DNA of 64,000 bases from Neomesorhizobium sp963726065. GTDB lineage: Bacteria > Pseudomonadota > Alphaproteobacteria > Rhizobiales > Rhizobiaceae. Positions 9,187 to 18,668 of this stretch are shown piece by piece. The notes under the pieces are model-generated. The model did no database searches. It was given only the letters and a program-made list of their open reading frames with translations, and was not told the DNA's origin. The translations under genes were made by a program, and so were the position numbers. Location of the stretch: contig CAVSAU010000009.1 of assembly GCA_963726065.1 (NCBI GenBank), positions 186,001 through 250,000 on the forward strand. The letters are read 5' to 3'. The number at the start of each line of letters is the position of its first letter. Positions within the stretch are counted from its first letter, which is position 1.

Positions 9187-9951
9187 ATGGAATGGCGCGA
9201 CGAGGGAATCATTCTCGGCACCCGCAAGCATGGCGAAACCAGCGCCATCCTCGAGGTGATGACGCGCGCGCATGGCCGGCACCTCGGCCTTGTTCGCGGC
9301 GGGCGTTCGCGCAAATTGCAGCCGCTTCTGCAGCCCGGAAACCGGGTGGAATTGTTATGGCGCGCCAGGCTCGACGAGCATCTCGGTATCTTCCAGGTCG
9401 AAGCGCTGGAGCTCAACGCCGCCCGCCTCATCGATAGCGCGGTCGCCGTCTATGGCCTGCAGACGCTGGCGGCGCATCTGCGTCTTTTGCCGGAGCGCGA
9501 CCCGCATGCGAGCCTGTTCGAGACGCTGGTACTGATGATCGATCATCTCGACGATCCGGAGGCTGCCGCCGAACTGGTGGTGCGCTTCGAACTTCTGATC
9601 CTCGACGAGCTGGGTTTCGGGCTTGACCTGACCGAATGTGCCGCGACCGGCGCGCGCGACGACCTTGCCTATGTCTCGCCGAAGTCGGGCCGCGCCGTCT
9701 CGCGCGCCGCGGCCGCTCCCTGGCGCGACAAGATGTTCGTGCTGCCGGCATTCTTGCAGCATGGGGCCGCGGTTCGCGCAGAGCCGTCCGACATCGAGGA
9801 CGCGTTCAGGTTGACCGGCTTCTTTTTCCAGCGCCACGTCTACGAACCGCGCGGGCTTGCCGAACCGGATGCACGCGCCGGTTTTATCGCCGCGCTGCGG
9901 AAAAGCCTGGCAGCACCGAAGCCTGCCCTGGATGGAGATACCGCCGCATGA
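9187..9951 (+). CDS. recO: DNA repair protein RecO
   Basis: RecO works with RecR (and RecF) to load RecA onto SSB-coated single-stranded DNA. The N-terminal OB-fold opens MEWRDEGIILGTRKHGE, the classic alphaproteobacterial start, followed by the RGGRSRK segment and a helical C-terminal domain. The length of 254 residues is typical. The zinc-finger cysteines of some RecO proteins are mostly absent, as is common in this group. It follows era and pepT. The stop overlaps the ATG of a 33-codon reading frame (ATGA). Confidence 0.95.
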   Translation: MEWRDEGIILGTRKHGETSAILEVMTRAHGRHLGLVRGGRSRKLQPLLQPGNRVELLWRARLDEHLGIFQVEALELNAARLIDSAVAVYGLQTLAAHLRLLPERDPHASLFETLVLMIDHLDDPEAAAELVVRFELLILDELGFGLDLTECAATGARDDLAYVSPKSGRAVSRAAAAPWRDKMFVLPAFLQHGAAVRAEPSDIEDAFRLTGFFFQRHVYEPRGLAEPDARAGFIAALRKSLAAPKPALDGDTAA

Positions 9952-10049
9952 GTGAGATCCATCCGAGATGGCCGGGCGTGCCGGAGGCCGGGGATGGCAA
10001 CCCATTTGCCGTGGACGGCAAAATCTTGCTGCATGCCGATATTTCGTAG
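9948..10049 (+). CDS. Possible small protein translationally coupled to recO
   Basis: A 33-codon frame starts on ATGA overlapping the recO stop and encodes MSEIHPRWPGVPEAG followed by a hydrophilic tail. It fills most of the gap before the DUF2339 gene. Nothing in it identifies a family. The overlap start is the only positive evidence, so it could be chance. Confidence 0.3.
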   Translation: MSEIHPRWPGVPEAGDGNPFAVDGKILLHADIS

Positions 10050-10076
10050 ACGAACTGCTCTGGCGGAACGGGGGCC

Positions 10077-12788
10077 ATGATGTTCGAAAGTCTGATCGGT
10101 TTTGTCGCGATCATCGGCTTGATCATCGTGGTGGCTCGCCAGCAGAGCCGGCTCGGCCTGATCGAGCGCGAGCTTGGCGCGCTGCGCAGCTTTGTCCTGT
10201 CGGGCGCCGCCGCGCCCGCTCCGGCAGCCGCCGCCAAACAAACGCAGCGTGAGGCTTTGCCGGCAGGCGCTGCAATCCCCGCCACAACGGATACCGAACA
10301 GGCATTGTCAGAGGCAGCGCCAACCGCTTCCGATGACACCAGGGAGGCGGCCGCGGCCGGTCCCTCCAGCGAAGAGGCGGCTCCCGCCGAGGGCATACAG
10401 GACGCTCCCCAAAGGCCTGATATCGAGACTGCGCTTGGCACGCGGTGGGCGGTGTGGGTCGGTGGGCTGGCGCTGGCGCTTGGCGGCATTTTCCTCGTCC
10501 GTTATTCGATCGAGGCCGGCATTTTCGGCCCGGGCATGCGCCTGACGATGGCCGGCCTGCTTGGCTTGCTGCTGGTTGCCGGTGGCGAGTTCATCCGCCG
10601 CACCGGTTTCAAGGTGCCTCTTGAAGGCGTGCAGGCCGCCTACGTGCCAGGCATCCTGACTGCCGCCGGCGCCTTCACGCTGTTTGGCACCATCTATGCC
10701 GCCCATGGCATCTACGGTTTCATCGGGCCTGCGCCGGCTTTCATCCTGATGGCGATCGTCGGCTTGGGCGCCATCGCGGCGTCGCTGGTGCACGGGCAGG
10801 CGCTGGCCGGCCTCGGCCTGCTCGGCTCGTTCCTGACGCCGCTGCTGGTCGCCTCCAATGCGCCGAGCCCATGGTCGCTGTTCGGCTTCCTCGCCATCAT
10901 TCTGGCGGCGACCGGCGTCATTGCCCGCATAAGGTCGTGGCCGCTGCTGATGGCGGCGGCGTTTGCCGGCACCGGGCTCTGGTGCCTTGCCTACATGGTC
11001 GCAGCACCCGTTGCCGACCTCAAGGCTGTGGCCTTCATCAATGTGGTAACACTTGCAGTTCTGGCTTTCGTCTGGCTGCGCCGCGATGCGGTGCGCGGCG
11101 CTGAGGCCGGCGTGCAGGCCGGCATCGACAAGCCGTCGATGGTACCGGCGCTGCTTGTCGCCATCGCAGCAATGGGGCTCGGCGTCGATCCCGTGTTCTC
11201 GGCCAGCGGCGGCACCTGGCTTTCGGCGGCATTGCTGATCGCCCTGGTGCTGGTGGCGGTCCTGCGCTACGGCGCGATCCCGTTGCTCTACGCGTCGGGC
11301 CTAGCCACCATCCTCATCTACATCCAGTCGGCCTTCGGCGGCGATTTCAATGTCGAGCTCTGGGATGGCGATATTGCAATCGACGGCCTGCCGGTTTCGG
11401 CCGCCTCGGTGAACTTCGTGCCGCTGGGCATCGCCATCGGCGCCGTGTTCCTTTTCGCCGGCCTGTGGATGGCGCGAAAATTCGCTGCCACGAGCCGCTA
11501 CAGGGCTGGCTCATGGGCCGGCTGGGCGGCTTCGGTGTCGCTCATCATCCTCGCGGCCACCTGGTTGGCATTCGGCAACATCGATCGCGATTTCAGCTAC
11601 GCATTTGCCAGCCTTGTCGTGGGCTTGCTGCTCGTGGCGGGCGGCGAATGGGTGGCGCGAGCCGAAAACCCGCCGCTAAAGGGCGATCTTGCTTTGTCGC
11701 TGCTGCTTGCCGGGTCCGGTCTGGCTCTCGTGCTGACGATTCTGATGGCGTTCGGCGCCGGCATGACGACCATCCTGGTTGGCCTTGCGGCGGTCTTGCC
11801 GGCTGTCGCGACGCGTTACCGGAACTATCCGATCCTCGGCTGGATGAGCGTCGGCGCCGCCGGCATCACGCTGGCGCGCGTCGTCTTCGATGCGACCATC
11901 GTCGGCTGGGAGTTCCTGCAGACGACGCCGGTGTTCAACTGGCTGCTGCCCGGATACGGCATTCCCGCGATTGCCTTCGGCTTCGCCGCCTGGCAGCTGG
12001 CCAGAACCACCAGTGGCCGGCCGCGCTTCGTCATGGAAGCGGTGGCAGCGCTGTTCGGCCTGCTGACGGTGGCCATGCTGGTGCGCCACGCGATGAATGG
12101 CGGCGTCATCGATGACAGTGTGCCAACGCTTGCCGAACAGGCGATTTACACGCTGATTGCCATCGGCGGCAGCGCCATCCTGGTGGCGCTCGACGCACGC
12201 GCGCCGAGCCCGGTCTTTCGCTACGGATCGATGGCTATCGGCGTTGTGTCGGTGGTTTTCATCGCCTTCCAGCATCTGGCCATGCTCAACCCGCTGTTCA
12301 CCAACGAATCGACGGGAACCATCGTGTTCTTCAACCTGTTGCTGTTGGCCTATCTGCTGCCGGCCGTGGCAATGGCCGGGGTCGCGTTTTATGCGCGGGG
12401 CAAGCGCCCGGACTGGTATGTCGCGATGCTGGCGACTGTTGCGGCGGTGCTTGCCTTCGTCTACGCGACGCTTTCCGTGCGCCGACTGTTCCACGGCGAG
12501 TTTATCGGCGCATGGAAAGGCATGGGCCAGATCGAGGCCTATTCATACTCTGCCTTGTGGCTGGCTATGGGCGTGCTGCTGCTGGTCGCGGGGCTCAGGC
12601 TGAACTCGCGCGTGGTGCGTATTGCTTCCGCTGCATTGGTCGTGGTTGCCGTGGCGAAGGTTTTCCTGTTCGACATGGCGGAGCTCGAAGGCGTGCTGCG
12701 CGCGCTCTCCTTCATCGGCCTCGGCGCGGTGCTTATCGGCATCGGGCTGTTCTATCAGCGCATGCTCACCGCGACAGCGCAGCGGTGA
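10077..12788 (+). CDS. DUF2339 family polytopic membrane protein
   Basis: The 903-residue protein begins with a single hydrophobic helix, then a coiled/low-complexity Ala-Pro-Glu stretch (about residues 35-120). At LGTRWAVWVGGLALALGG it enters a very long series of hydrophobic segments that continues to the C-terminus, well over 20 by eye. This layout (short anchor, disordered linker, long multi-pass domain) is that of DUF2339/COG5373 proteins, whose function is unknown. The gene is free of frame breaks across 2.7 kb, in contrast to rsh and atm1. It stands alone, converging with an MFS gene. Confidence 0.85.
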   Translation: MMFESLIGFVAIIGLIIVVARQQSRLGLIERELGALRSFVLSGAAAPAPAAAAKQTQREALPAGAAIPATTDTEQALSEAAPTASDDTREAAAAGPSSEEAAPAEGIQDAPQRPDIETALGTRWAVWVGGLALALGGIFLVRYSIEAGIFGPGMRLTMAGLLGLLLVAGGEFIRRTGFKVPLEGVQAAYVPGILTAAGAFTLFGTIYAAHGIYGFIGPAPAFILMAIVGLGAIAASLVHGQALAGLGLLGSFLTPLLVASNAPSPWSLFGFLAIILAATGVIARIRSWPLLMAAAFAGTGLWCLAYMVAAPVADLKAVAFINVVTLAVLAFVWLRRDAVRGAEAGVQAGIDKPSMVPALLVAIAAMGLGVDPVFSASGGTWLSAALLIALVLVAVLRYGAIPLLYASGLATILIYIQSAFGGDFNVELWDGDIAIDGLPVSAASVNFVPLGIAIGAVFLFAGLWMARKFAATSRYRAGSWAGWAASVSLIILAATWLAFGNIDRDFSYAFASLVVGLLLVAGGEWVARAENPPLKGDLALSLLLAGSGLALVLTILMAFGAGMTTILVGLAAVLPAVATRYRNYPILGWMSVGAAGITLARVVFDATIVGWEFLQTTPVFNWLLPGYGIPAIAFGFAAWQLARTTSGRPRFVMEAVAALFGLLTVAMLVRHAMNGGVIDDSVPTLAEQAIYTLIAIGGSAILVALDARAPSPVFRYGSMAIGVVSVVFIAFQHLAMLNPLFTNESTGTIVFFNLLLLAYLLPAVAMAGVAFYARGKRPDWYVAMLATVAAVLAFVYATLSVRRLFHGEFIGAWKGMGQIEAYSYSALWLAMGVLLLVAGLRLNSRVVRIASAALVVVAVAKVFLFDMAELEGVLRALSFIGLGAVLIGIGLFYQRMLTATAQR

Positions 12789-12846
12789 CGGCGTCGCGCA
12801 ATCGTGCCGGGCTCTGTCGGCAATGGAGGCGGGCGCTGCGCGCTGG

Positions 12847-14088
12847 TTACTGCGCCATCGCCAGTGCCGGGCGGGCGACCGGCCGCTCGGCAATCGGCCA
12901 GTGAACGAGGGCGGCAAACAGCCCCAGCGCAACACCCAGCCACCAGACACCGTCATAGGAGCCGAACCGGTCATAGAGATAGCCGCCGAGCCAGACGCCG
13001 AGGAACGAGCCGATCTGGTGGGAGAAGAAGACGACGCCGCCGAGCATGCCGAGATGCCTGGTGCCGAACATGATGGCGACCAGCGCGTTGGTCGGAGGCA
13101 CCGTGGAGAGCCACAGAAGACCCATGGCGATGGCGAACAGGATGACGGTTGTCGGGGTCTGCGGGAAAAGCAGGAACGCGGTAACGACGACCGAGCGGCC
13201 GATATAGATCCAGGCCAGAAAGATCGGCTTCGAATAACGCTGGCCAATGAAGCCCGAAGCGAGCGAGCCGATGATGTTGAAGAAGCCGATCAGCGCCAGC
13301 GCGATGACCGCATAGCGTGCTTCGATGCCGATATCGCCGATATAGGCGGGAAAGTGCGCGGTGATGAACGCCACCTGGAACCCGCAGACGAAAAAGCCGG
13401 AGGTGAGCAGGAGGAAACTCTGGTGGCCGAGCGCTTCGCGCAACGCCTGGCCGACCGATTGCTCGATCTCGGCTTGCGAGACCGTGCCTGACTTCGAATT
13501 GCCGGCAAGCGGAATGGCGATGATTGGAATGAGCAGCATCGCCGCGCTCATGATGATCAGCGTATCCGACCAGCCATAGGCGGTGATCAAGCCCTGGCTG
13601 ATGGGCGCGAAGATGAACATGCCCGCCGAACCAGCGGCCGTGCCGATGCCGAAGACCAGGCTGCGCCGCTCCGCCGGCACATGGCGGGCGAACGCGGCAA
13701 GCACGATGCCGAAGCCGCCGGCGGCAACGCCGAGGCCGACCAGCACGCCGCCGCCTATATGAAGCATGGTGGGCGTCGTCGCCGTCGCCATCAGGAACAG
13801 GCCGGCGGCATAAATGATGCCGGAGAGCGCCAGCACCCGCCAGGTTCCGTAGCGGTCGGCGATGGCGCCGAAGAATGGCAGCCCGGCGCCCCAGAACAGG
13901 TTTTGCAGCGCCATGGCGAGGCCGAAGGTGGTGCGGTCCCAGCCCTTTTCGGCAAGCATGGGCAATTGGAAGAAACCCATGGCGGAGCGCGGGCCGAATG
14001 TCATGGCCGCGATCAGGCAGCCGCAGGCTATGATCAGCCAGGGCAGGCCGGATGCGGCGGGCCGGGCGGCTGCCGGAACATTGGACAT
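12847..14088 (-). CDS. MFS transporter
   Basis: The 413-residue protein has about 12 hydrophobic segments in two halves, with the major facilitator loop motif IADRYGTWRVL after the second helix and an equivalent LYDRFGSYDGVWW near the end. It resembles the OFA/MCP-like permease branch that moves small organic acids or drugs; the substrate is not visible. The start at 14088 (MSNVPAAARPAASG) has a GGAGG-like ribosome site just upstream on the minus strand. The gene is divergent from the ECF sigma operon, with about 260 bases between them. Confidence 0.85.
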   Translation of the reverse strand: MSNVPAAARPAASGLPWLIIACGCLIAAMTFGPRSAMGFFQLPMLAEKGWDRTTFGLAMALQNLFWGAGLPFFGAIADRYGTWRVLALSGIIYAAGLFLMATATTPTMLHIGGGVLVGLGVAAGGFGIVLAAFARHVPAERRSLVFGIGTAAGSAGMFIFAPISQGLITAYGWSDTLIIMSAAMLLIPIIAIPLAGNSKSGTVSQAEIEQSVGQALREALGHQSFLLLTSGFFVCGFQVAFITAHFPAYIGDIGIEARYAVIALALIGFFNIIGSLASGFIGQRYSKPIFLAWIYIGRSVVVTAFLLFPQTPTTVILFAIAMGLLWLSTVPPTNALVAIMFGTRHLGMLGGVVFFSHQIGSFLGVWLGGYLYDRFGSYDGVWWLGVALGLFAALVHWPIAERPVARPALAMAQ

Positions 14089-14186
14089 GGGAACCTCCGT
14101 GTAGTTACACAATTGATATAGGATTGGCGTCGCCAATCAAATGAATTGGTTGGATCAGTCGGTTCAATTCCTTTGATGCAACCGCG

Positions 14187-14212
14187 GGAATAAATTCCCG
14201 TCCCGACGCGTT
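14187..14212 (+). promoter_or_regulatory. Candidate ECF-type promoter (GGAAT-N17-CGTT) with palindrome
   Basis: GGAAT at 14187-14191 and CGTT at 14209-14212 are separated by 17 bases. This resembles the GGAAC-N16/17-CGTT general-stress (EcfG) promoter of alphaproteobacteria or an autoregulatory ECF promoter. The -35 region also lies in an inverted repeat, GGGAAT-AA-ATTCCC (14186-14199). It lies about 135 bases before the sigma gene start. Confidence 0.4.
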
Positions 14213-14347
14213 GTCGCTATGGAATGCGTCGGCGGGGCTTGTGGATGTCTGCCGGGGTTACAACCGCTTTCGCTGCTTGTGCGGCAGCGGAAACGGGGGT
14301 TCAATCGAGCGGGCGTGACGATCGGGCAAGAGACGCCGGCGGAGCTA

Positions 14348-14866
14348 ATGGACGAGAAGAAGACGGCCATCCTTGCGGAGATTCCCCGGTTACGCCGCTA
14401 CGCGCGCGCCCTTTTGCGCGACAGGGATGCTGCTGACGACCTCGTCCAGGACAGCCTCGAGCGGGCGCTGACGCGGCTCGACAACTGGCGCACCGGTGAA
14501 AACCCGCGCCGCTGGCTGTTTACGATCATGCATCATTTGTTTGTCGACCAGATGAGGAAGGTGAGCCGCCGGGGCGGCAACGCAACGGTCCCGGTCGAGG
14601 CGGCCGAACGCGTGCCACAAGCGCCGGCTCAGCAGGACAGTTTTGCCGTGCGCGACATACTGGACGCGCTGGAGGCAATCAGTCCGGAGCGCCGCGCCGC
14701 CATCATGATGGTCGCGGTAGAGGGATTTTCATATGTCGAGGCAGCAAACATTCTGGGAATTCCAGCGGGAACGCTGATGTCGCGGATCGCGCGTGGACGC
14801 GAGGAACTGCGCGGGCTTCTCGACGATGCGGCGCGTCGGCGCACGATCAGGATTGTCGAGAAATGA
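14348..14866 (+). CDS. ECF RNA polymerase sigma factor
   Basis: The 172-residue protein has sigma region 2 (RRYARALLRDRDAADDLVQD, then RRWLFTIMHHLFVDQMRK) and region 4 (LDALEAISPERRAAIMMVAV, then EGFSYVEAANILGIPAGTLM with the helix-turn-helix). There is no region 3, as expected for ECF factors. ATG 14348 is preferred over upstream starts because GGCGGAG lies at the right spacing. The stop overlaps the anti-sigma gene start by four bases (ATGA), so the two are translated together. A candidate ECF promoter lies upstream, consistent with autoregulation. The inducing signal is not evident. Confidence 0.92.
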   Translation: MDEKKTAILAEIPRLRRYARALLRDRDAADDLVQDSLERALTRLDNWRTGENPRRWLFTIMHHLFVDQMRKVSRRGGNATVPVEAAERVPQAPAQQDSFAVRDILDALEAISPERRAAIMMVAVEGFSYVEAANILGIPAGTLMSRIARGREELRGLLDDAARRRTIRIVEK

Positions 14867-15663
14867 CGCGGCGCGAATACACCATCAGGGACATCCACAT
14901 GGCGCTCGACGGCGAGATGCCCGCCGAGGACCGCAAGGCTTTCGAGATCTGGCTCGCCGCCAATCCGGACATGAAGGCGATGAGCACGCGTTTTGCCGAC
15001 GATGCGAGGCGGCTGCGGGAGGCCTTTGCCGGTGTTTTCAAGGAGCCGGTCCCCGAACGGCTGACGGAAGTGGTGACAGGAGATCAACCGAGAACTACGA
15101 GAACCTCATGGTTGCCGGACTGGCGGTCGGCGGCAGCGGCAGCGGTAATTTTCGCGGCCGGCGTCGCTGGCGGATATCTTGCCGGCGCCGGCGCCGGCGG
15201 CTTGCGGATGCAGGCGGAGGCGAAAGAGGAACTCGTCGAGAATGCGATCGGCGCCTATGTCACCTACGCAGCCGACCAGGGCCACACTGTCGAGGTCGGC
15301 GGCACCGACAGGCCCTATCTGGAGGGATGGCTTTCGAAGCGAACCGGCCTGAAGCTCGTCGCGCCAGACTTGAAGTCGGAAGGGTTCGAACTGCTCGGCG
15401 GACGTCTGCTGCCCGGTGGGCAAAGCCCGGCCGCGCTGCTGGTCTACAAGGATCAGAAAGGGGCCCAGATTTCCATCTACATGATCGCCAAGGGCGACGC
15501 TAAGGCGAAGGGAACCTACACCGCCAATACCGGCGGTCCGACCGCCATCTACTGGCTGGAAAAGAACTATGGCTGCGCCATCGTCGGTTCCTTACCCGAG
15601 CAGCGGCTGGCCGAGGTGGCGAAAACCGCCTGGAAGCAGTTGGTTGAAGCCGTTCCGGGTTGA
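14863..15663 (+). CDS. Anti-sigma factor, membrane-anchored
   Basis: The 266-residue protein has an N-terminal cytoplasmic region with an anti-sigma-like helical bundle (IHMALDGEMPAEDRKAFEIW). One membrane segment follows at about residues 88-110 (AAAAAVIFAAGVAGGYLAGA), then a roughly 150-residue periplasmic domain. This is the layout of ECF anti-sigma factors that hold sigma at the membrane until an envelope signal arrives. It overlaps the sigma gene by four bases. The N-terminus lacks an obvious HxxxCxxC zinc motif, so it is not a ZAS-type redox sensor. Confidence 0.85.
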   Translation: MTRREYTIRDIHMALDGEMPAEDRKAFEIWLAANPDMKAMSTRFADDARRLREAFAGVFKEPVPERLTEVVTGDQPRTTRTSWLPDWRSAAAAAVIFAAGVAGGYLAGAGAGGLRMQAEAKEELVENAIGAYVTYAADQGHTVEVGGTDRPYLEGWLSKRTGLKLVAPDLKSEGFELLGGRLLPGGQSPAALLVYKDQKGAQISIYMIAKGDAKAKGTYTANTGGPTAIYWLEKNYGCAIVGSLPEQRLAEVAKTAWKQLVEAVPG

Positions 15664-15904
15664 GATCATTCAGCCCTTCATTACATTGCGAAACGGCTTC
15701 CCGGCGGCTTTAACAGTCACAATTCGGCCCAAATCAAGGAGCGGAAAACGTCTCCGATGCAGGCCGTGACGGGTCGTCGCATCGCATTAGTGTCCCGATT
15801 CTGAAATTCGCTCGAAGCGAGATATCAAAATCAAGCGAACTTCGAAATCACAACACTGGCAACACTGGACTTTCTCCCTTCGAATTCGAGGTTTCGTGGT
15901 CCAA

Positions 15905-16402
15905 ATGCCCGCCGACATCAGAACGGCCCGCGTGTCCGATATCGACGCTCTGGTAGCGCTCGAAACAACGGTTTTCGAGGCCGACCGCATTTCCCGCAAA
16001 TCGTTCCGTCACCTGGTCGAGACCGATACGGCCACCGTGCTGATTGCCGAAGCCGCCGGCAGGCTGGCCGGCTACGCGGTCGTGCTGTTCAGGAAGGGAA
16101 ATGCCGGCGCACGCCTCTATTCCATCGCGGCCGCCCCGGGAGCGGGCAACGGCTATGGCAGGAAACTGCTGGATGCCGCCGAGCACGCGGCGCGCGACAG
16201 GGGTTGCCGCTCGCTGCGCCTTGAGGTGCGTCACGACAACGATCGCGCCCGCATTCTTTATGAGAAGAACGGCTATCGCCTTATCGGCGAATTGGCAGGT
16301 TATTACGCCGATGGCGCCACTGCGTTCAAATATGAAAAGCCGCTGGAGGACGGCGCGGCCAAGACCGGTGCGCCGACCGTAGTGGAACTGCGGCGTGCGT
16401 AG
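15905..16402 (+). CDS. GNAT family N-acetyltransferase
   Basis: The 165-residue protein has the GNAT acetyl-CoA-binding core: a central beta strand (ARLYSIAAAPGAGNGYGRKL, a variant of the Q/RxxGxG/A loop), then RSLRLEVRHDNDRARILYEK and NGYRLIGELAGYY, the typical motif B end. It resembles the RimI-like branch. It is followed 144 bases later by a RimK-like ATP-grasp gene. The same pairing, sometimes as a fusion, occurs in systems that acetylate and ligate small peptides or osmolytes. GTG 15896 is an alternative start, but ATG 15905 is likelier. Confidence 0.85.
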   Translation: MPADIRTARVSDIDALVALETTVFEADRISRKSFRHLVETDTATVLIAEAAGRLAGYAVVLFRKGNAGARLYSIAAAPGAGNGYGRKLLDAAEHAARDRGCRSLRLEVRHDNDRARILYEKNGYRLIGELAGYYADGATAFKYEKPLEDGAAKTGAPTVVELRRA

Positions 16403-16546
16403 AGCGTTCGGCGTCCGCGTGGATTTCGAAGTGGCGCTCGACGCCGGCGCGCGACTCGGTTCCTATTCCAAGTTCCTAATATCGGCGCGACGCGGCCTGC
16501 GGGGCGGCCGGATTGCAAAGAGAATCTCTGGAAAGCATTCGACACG

Positions 16547-18002
16547 ATGACCTGGGTCATTCTCACCGGACGGCAGAACGACATCGATCAGTTCGCCACA
16601 CCGCACAAAATAATCACCAACCGCGATTATCTGGCCCATCCGGCCTTGTTTCGCGGGCAACGGCCGAAGGTCATCAACCTGTCCAACAATTACGGCTATC
16701 AGTCGCGCGGCTACTATGCCTCGTTGCTGGCCAGTTCGCGCGGCCACAAGGTCATCCCGACCGTCGAGACGATGATCGATCTTTCCGAGCGCAAGCTCTA
16801 CGAGCATGCACTGCCGGAACTCGAACTGGCGCTCAACAAATGCCGCAAAGACCTCGGCGGAGCCTTTCCGCACAAGGTCGCGATCTTTTTCGGCATAGGC
16901 CCGTCCAAGGCCTGGGATCGTTTCGCGAAACTTCTGTTCGACTGGTTCCGTGCGCCGGCGCTGGAGGTCTCGATCACCGACAGCGCCGAATGGGCGTCTG
17001 TCCGCAAGATCGGCTTCCTGCCGCTTGCCCGCATGACCGACGAGGAAGAAGCGCGCTTCCTCGAGTGCCTGGAAACCTATACCGGACGCGAATGGCGCGA
17101 CAGCAAGGCCAGAACGCCGTCGCGCTACACCTTCGCCACGCTGATTGATCCGCACGAAGAACTGCCGCCATCCGAGGTCCAGTCGCTCCGATATTGGGCA
17201 AAAATCGCCGAAAAGATGGGGGTTGAAGTCGAGCCGATCACCAAGCGGGACCTTGCAAGGCTCGCCAACTACGACGCGCTGTTCATCCGCGAGACGACCT
17301 CGATCTCGAACCACACATATCGCTTTGCCAGGCGCGCCCAGCAGGAAGGCATGCCGGTGATCGACGATCCGTTGTCGATGATCCGCTGCACCAATAAGGT
17401 CTATCTGAACGAACTGATGACCTACAACAAGGTGCCGGTGCCGCCCACCGTAATGATCGCCGGCCCCGCCGATCTGGAGATCGCGGCGCAGACTCTCGGC
17501 TTTCCGCTGGTGCTGAAAATCCCCGACAGCGCCTTTTCGCGCGGCGTCAAGAAAGCCTCGAATTGCGAGGAACTGAAGGCGCTGGCGACGCAGTGGCTGG
17601 AGGATTCCGATCTGCTGATCGCCCAGAAATTCATCCCGACCGAATATGACTGGCGCATCGGCGTGCTGGGTGGACAGCCGCTGTTTGCCGTTCACTACCT
17701 GATGGCAAAGAAGCACTGGCAGATCGTCAACCACAAGGCGAACGGCAAGCCGGACCAGGGCGGCATCAAGACCTTTACGCTGAAGGAAGCGCCCGCCCAT
17801 GTCGTGGAAACTGCGGTGCGGGCGGCGCGCTGCATCGGTGACGGCCTCTACGGCGTTGACCTCAAGGAAACGTCGCGAAGGCGTTTATGTCATCGAGGTC
17901 AACGACAACCCCAACCTCGACCATGGCTGGGAGGATTCCGGTGAGAAGGACGAAGTCTGGGTTCGGCTGACCCAGTGGTTTTTGGACAAATTGGACCGCT
18001 AA
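16547..18002 (+). CDS. RimK family ATP-grasp ligase, one +1 frameshift
   Basis: The N-terminal half has the RimK-like N-terminal domain (VINLSNNYGYQSRGYYASLL, about residues 40-60) and the C-terminal half is an ATP-grasp fold: PLVLKIPDSAFSRGVKKA for ATP binding, IAQKFIPTEYDWRIGVL, and the metal-binding end YVIEVNDNPNLDHGWED. Such enzymes form peptide bonds between a carboxylate and an amine using ATP; the substrate here is unknown. The frame shifts near 17873 (ACG-T-CGC) just before the final segment, and removing one T gives about 485 residues. Partner GNAT gene immediately upstream. Confidence 0.88.
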
Positions 18003-18055
18003 AGGCTAGCCGGCCGGTTCGGCGCCAAAAGCCGCGATGCTCCGCAGCCTGCAGT

Positions 18056-18668
18056 TCAGGCGTTGCGTTGCTTTTCGATGGCATGAAAACGCGCCAGGAA
18101 GCGCTGCTGGATCTTTTTTGCCGGCTGCGATGCAAGGTCGAAAAGATCCGCTGAAACGCCGCGCGGGCGGCCGAAAAACTGCGTCGCTTCGGCGACCGAG
18201 AAGCCGGCGATGCACCGTCGCCTCGAAATAGGCGGCGATCTGGTCTGCTTTCTTGATCTCCTTGCGCAAGCCGGCTGCGGGTTCGGCAGGCAAGGCAAAA
18301 CGCATATGGATCGCGCGCTGCAAACGCAGTTCGCAGTCCTTGTAGCCGCCGCCAACGACTGCCTTGAACGGCGAGATCATGTCGCCGATGACATATTCCG
18401 GCGCGTCGTGAAGAAGCGCGGCAAGTTGGGCCGAGGGCGTCGCGCTCTGGCAGCCGGCGCTGAAAATCTCCTCGACCAGAAGCGAATGCTGAGCGACGGA
18501 AAATGCATGGTCTCCGCTGGTCTGGCCGTTCCAGCGGGCGACACGGGCCAGGCCGTGCGCGATGTCGGTGATCTCGATGTCGAGCGGCGAGGGGTCGAGC
18601 AGGTCGAGCCGGCGGCCCGACAGCATGCGTTGCCAGGCACGCGGCGGCGCTCCGGCCTTGTCCGCCAT
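18056..18668 (-). CDS. HD-domain hydrolase, YfbR-like, one +1 frameshift
   Basis: The protein of about 203 residues has the HD-superfamily pattern: H of FSVAQHSLLVEE, then LLHDAPEYVIGDMI with the HD pair, and a downstream Asp in KKADQIAAYFE. It is related to the 5'-nucleotidase YfbR and annotated as a metal-dependent phosphohydrolase in relatives. The frame breaks near 18212, where GTG-C-ATC interrupts EATVIAGFSVAEA; the last 50 residues read in the next frame to a stop at 18056. Its ATG overlaps the ygfZ stop (ATGA), so the two form an operon on the minus strand. Confidence 0.85.
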
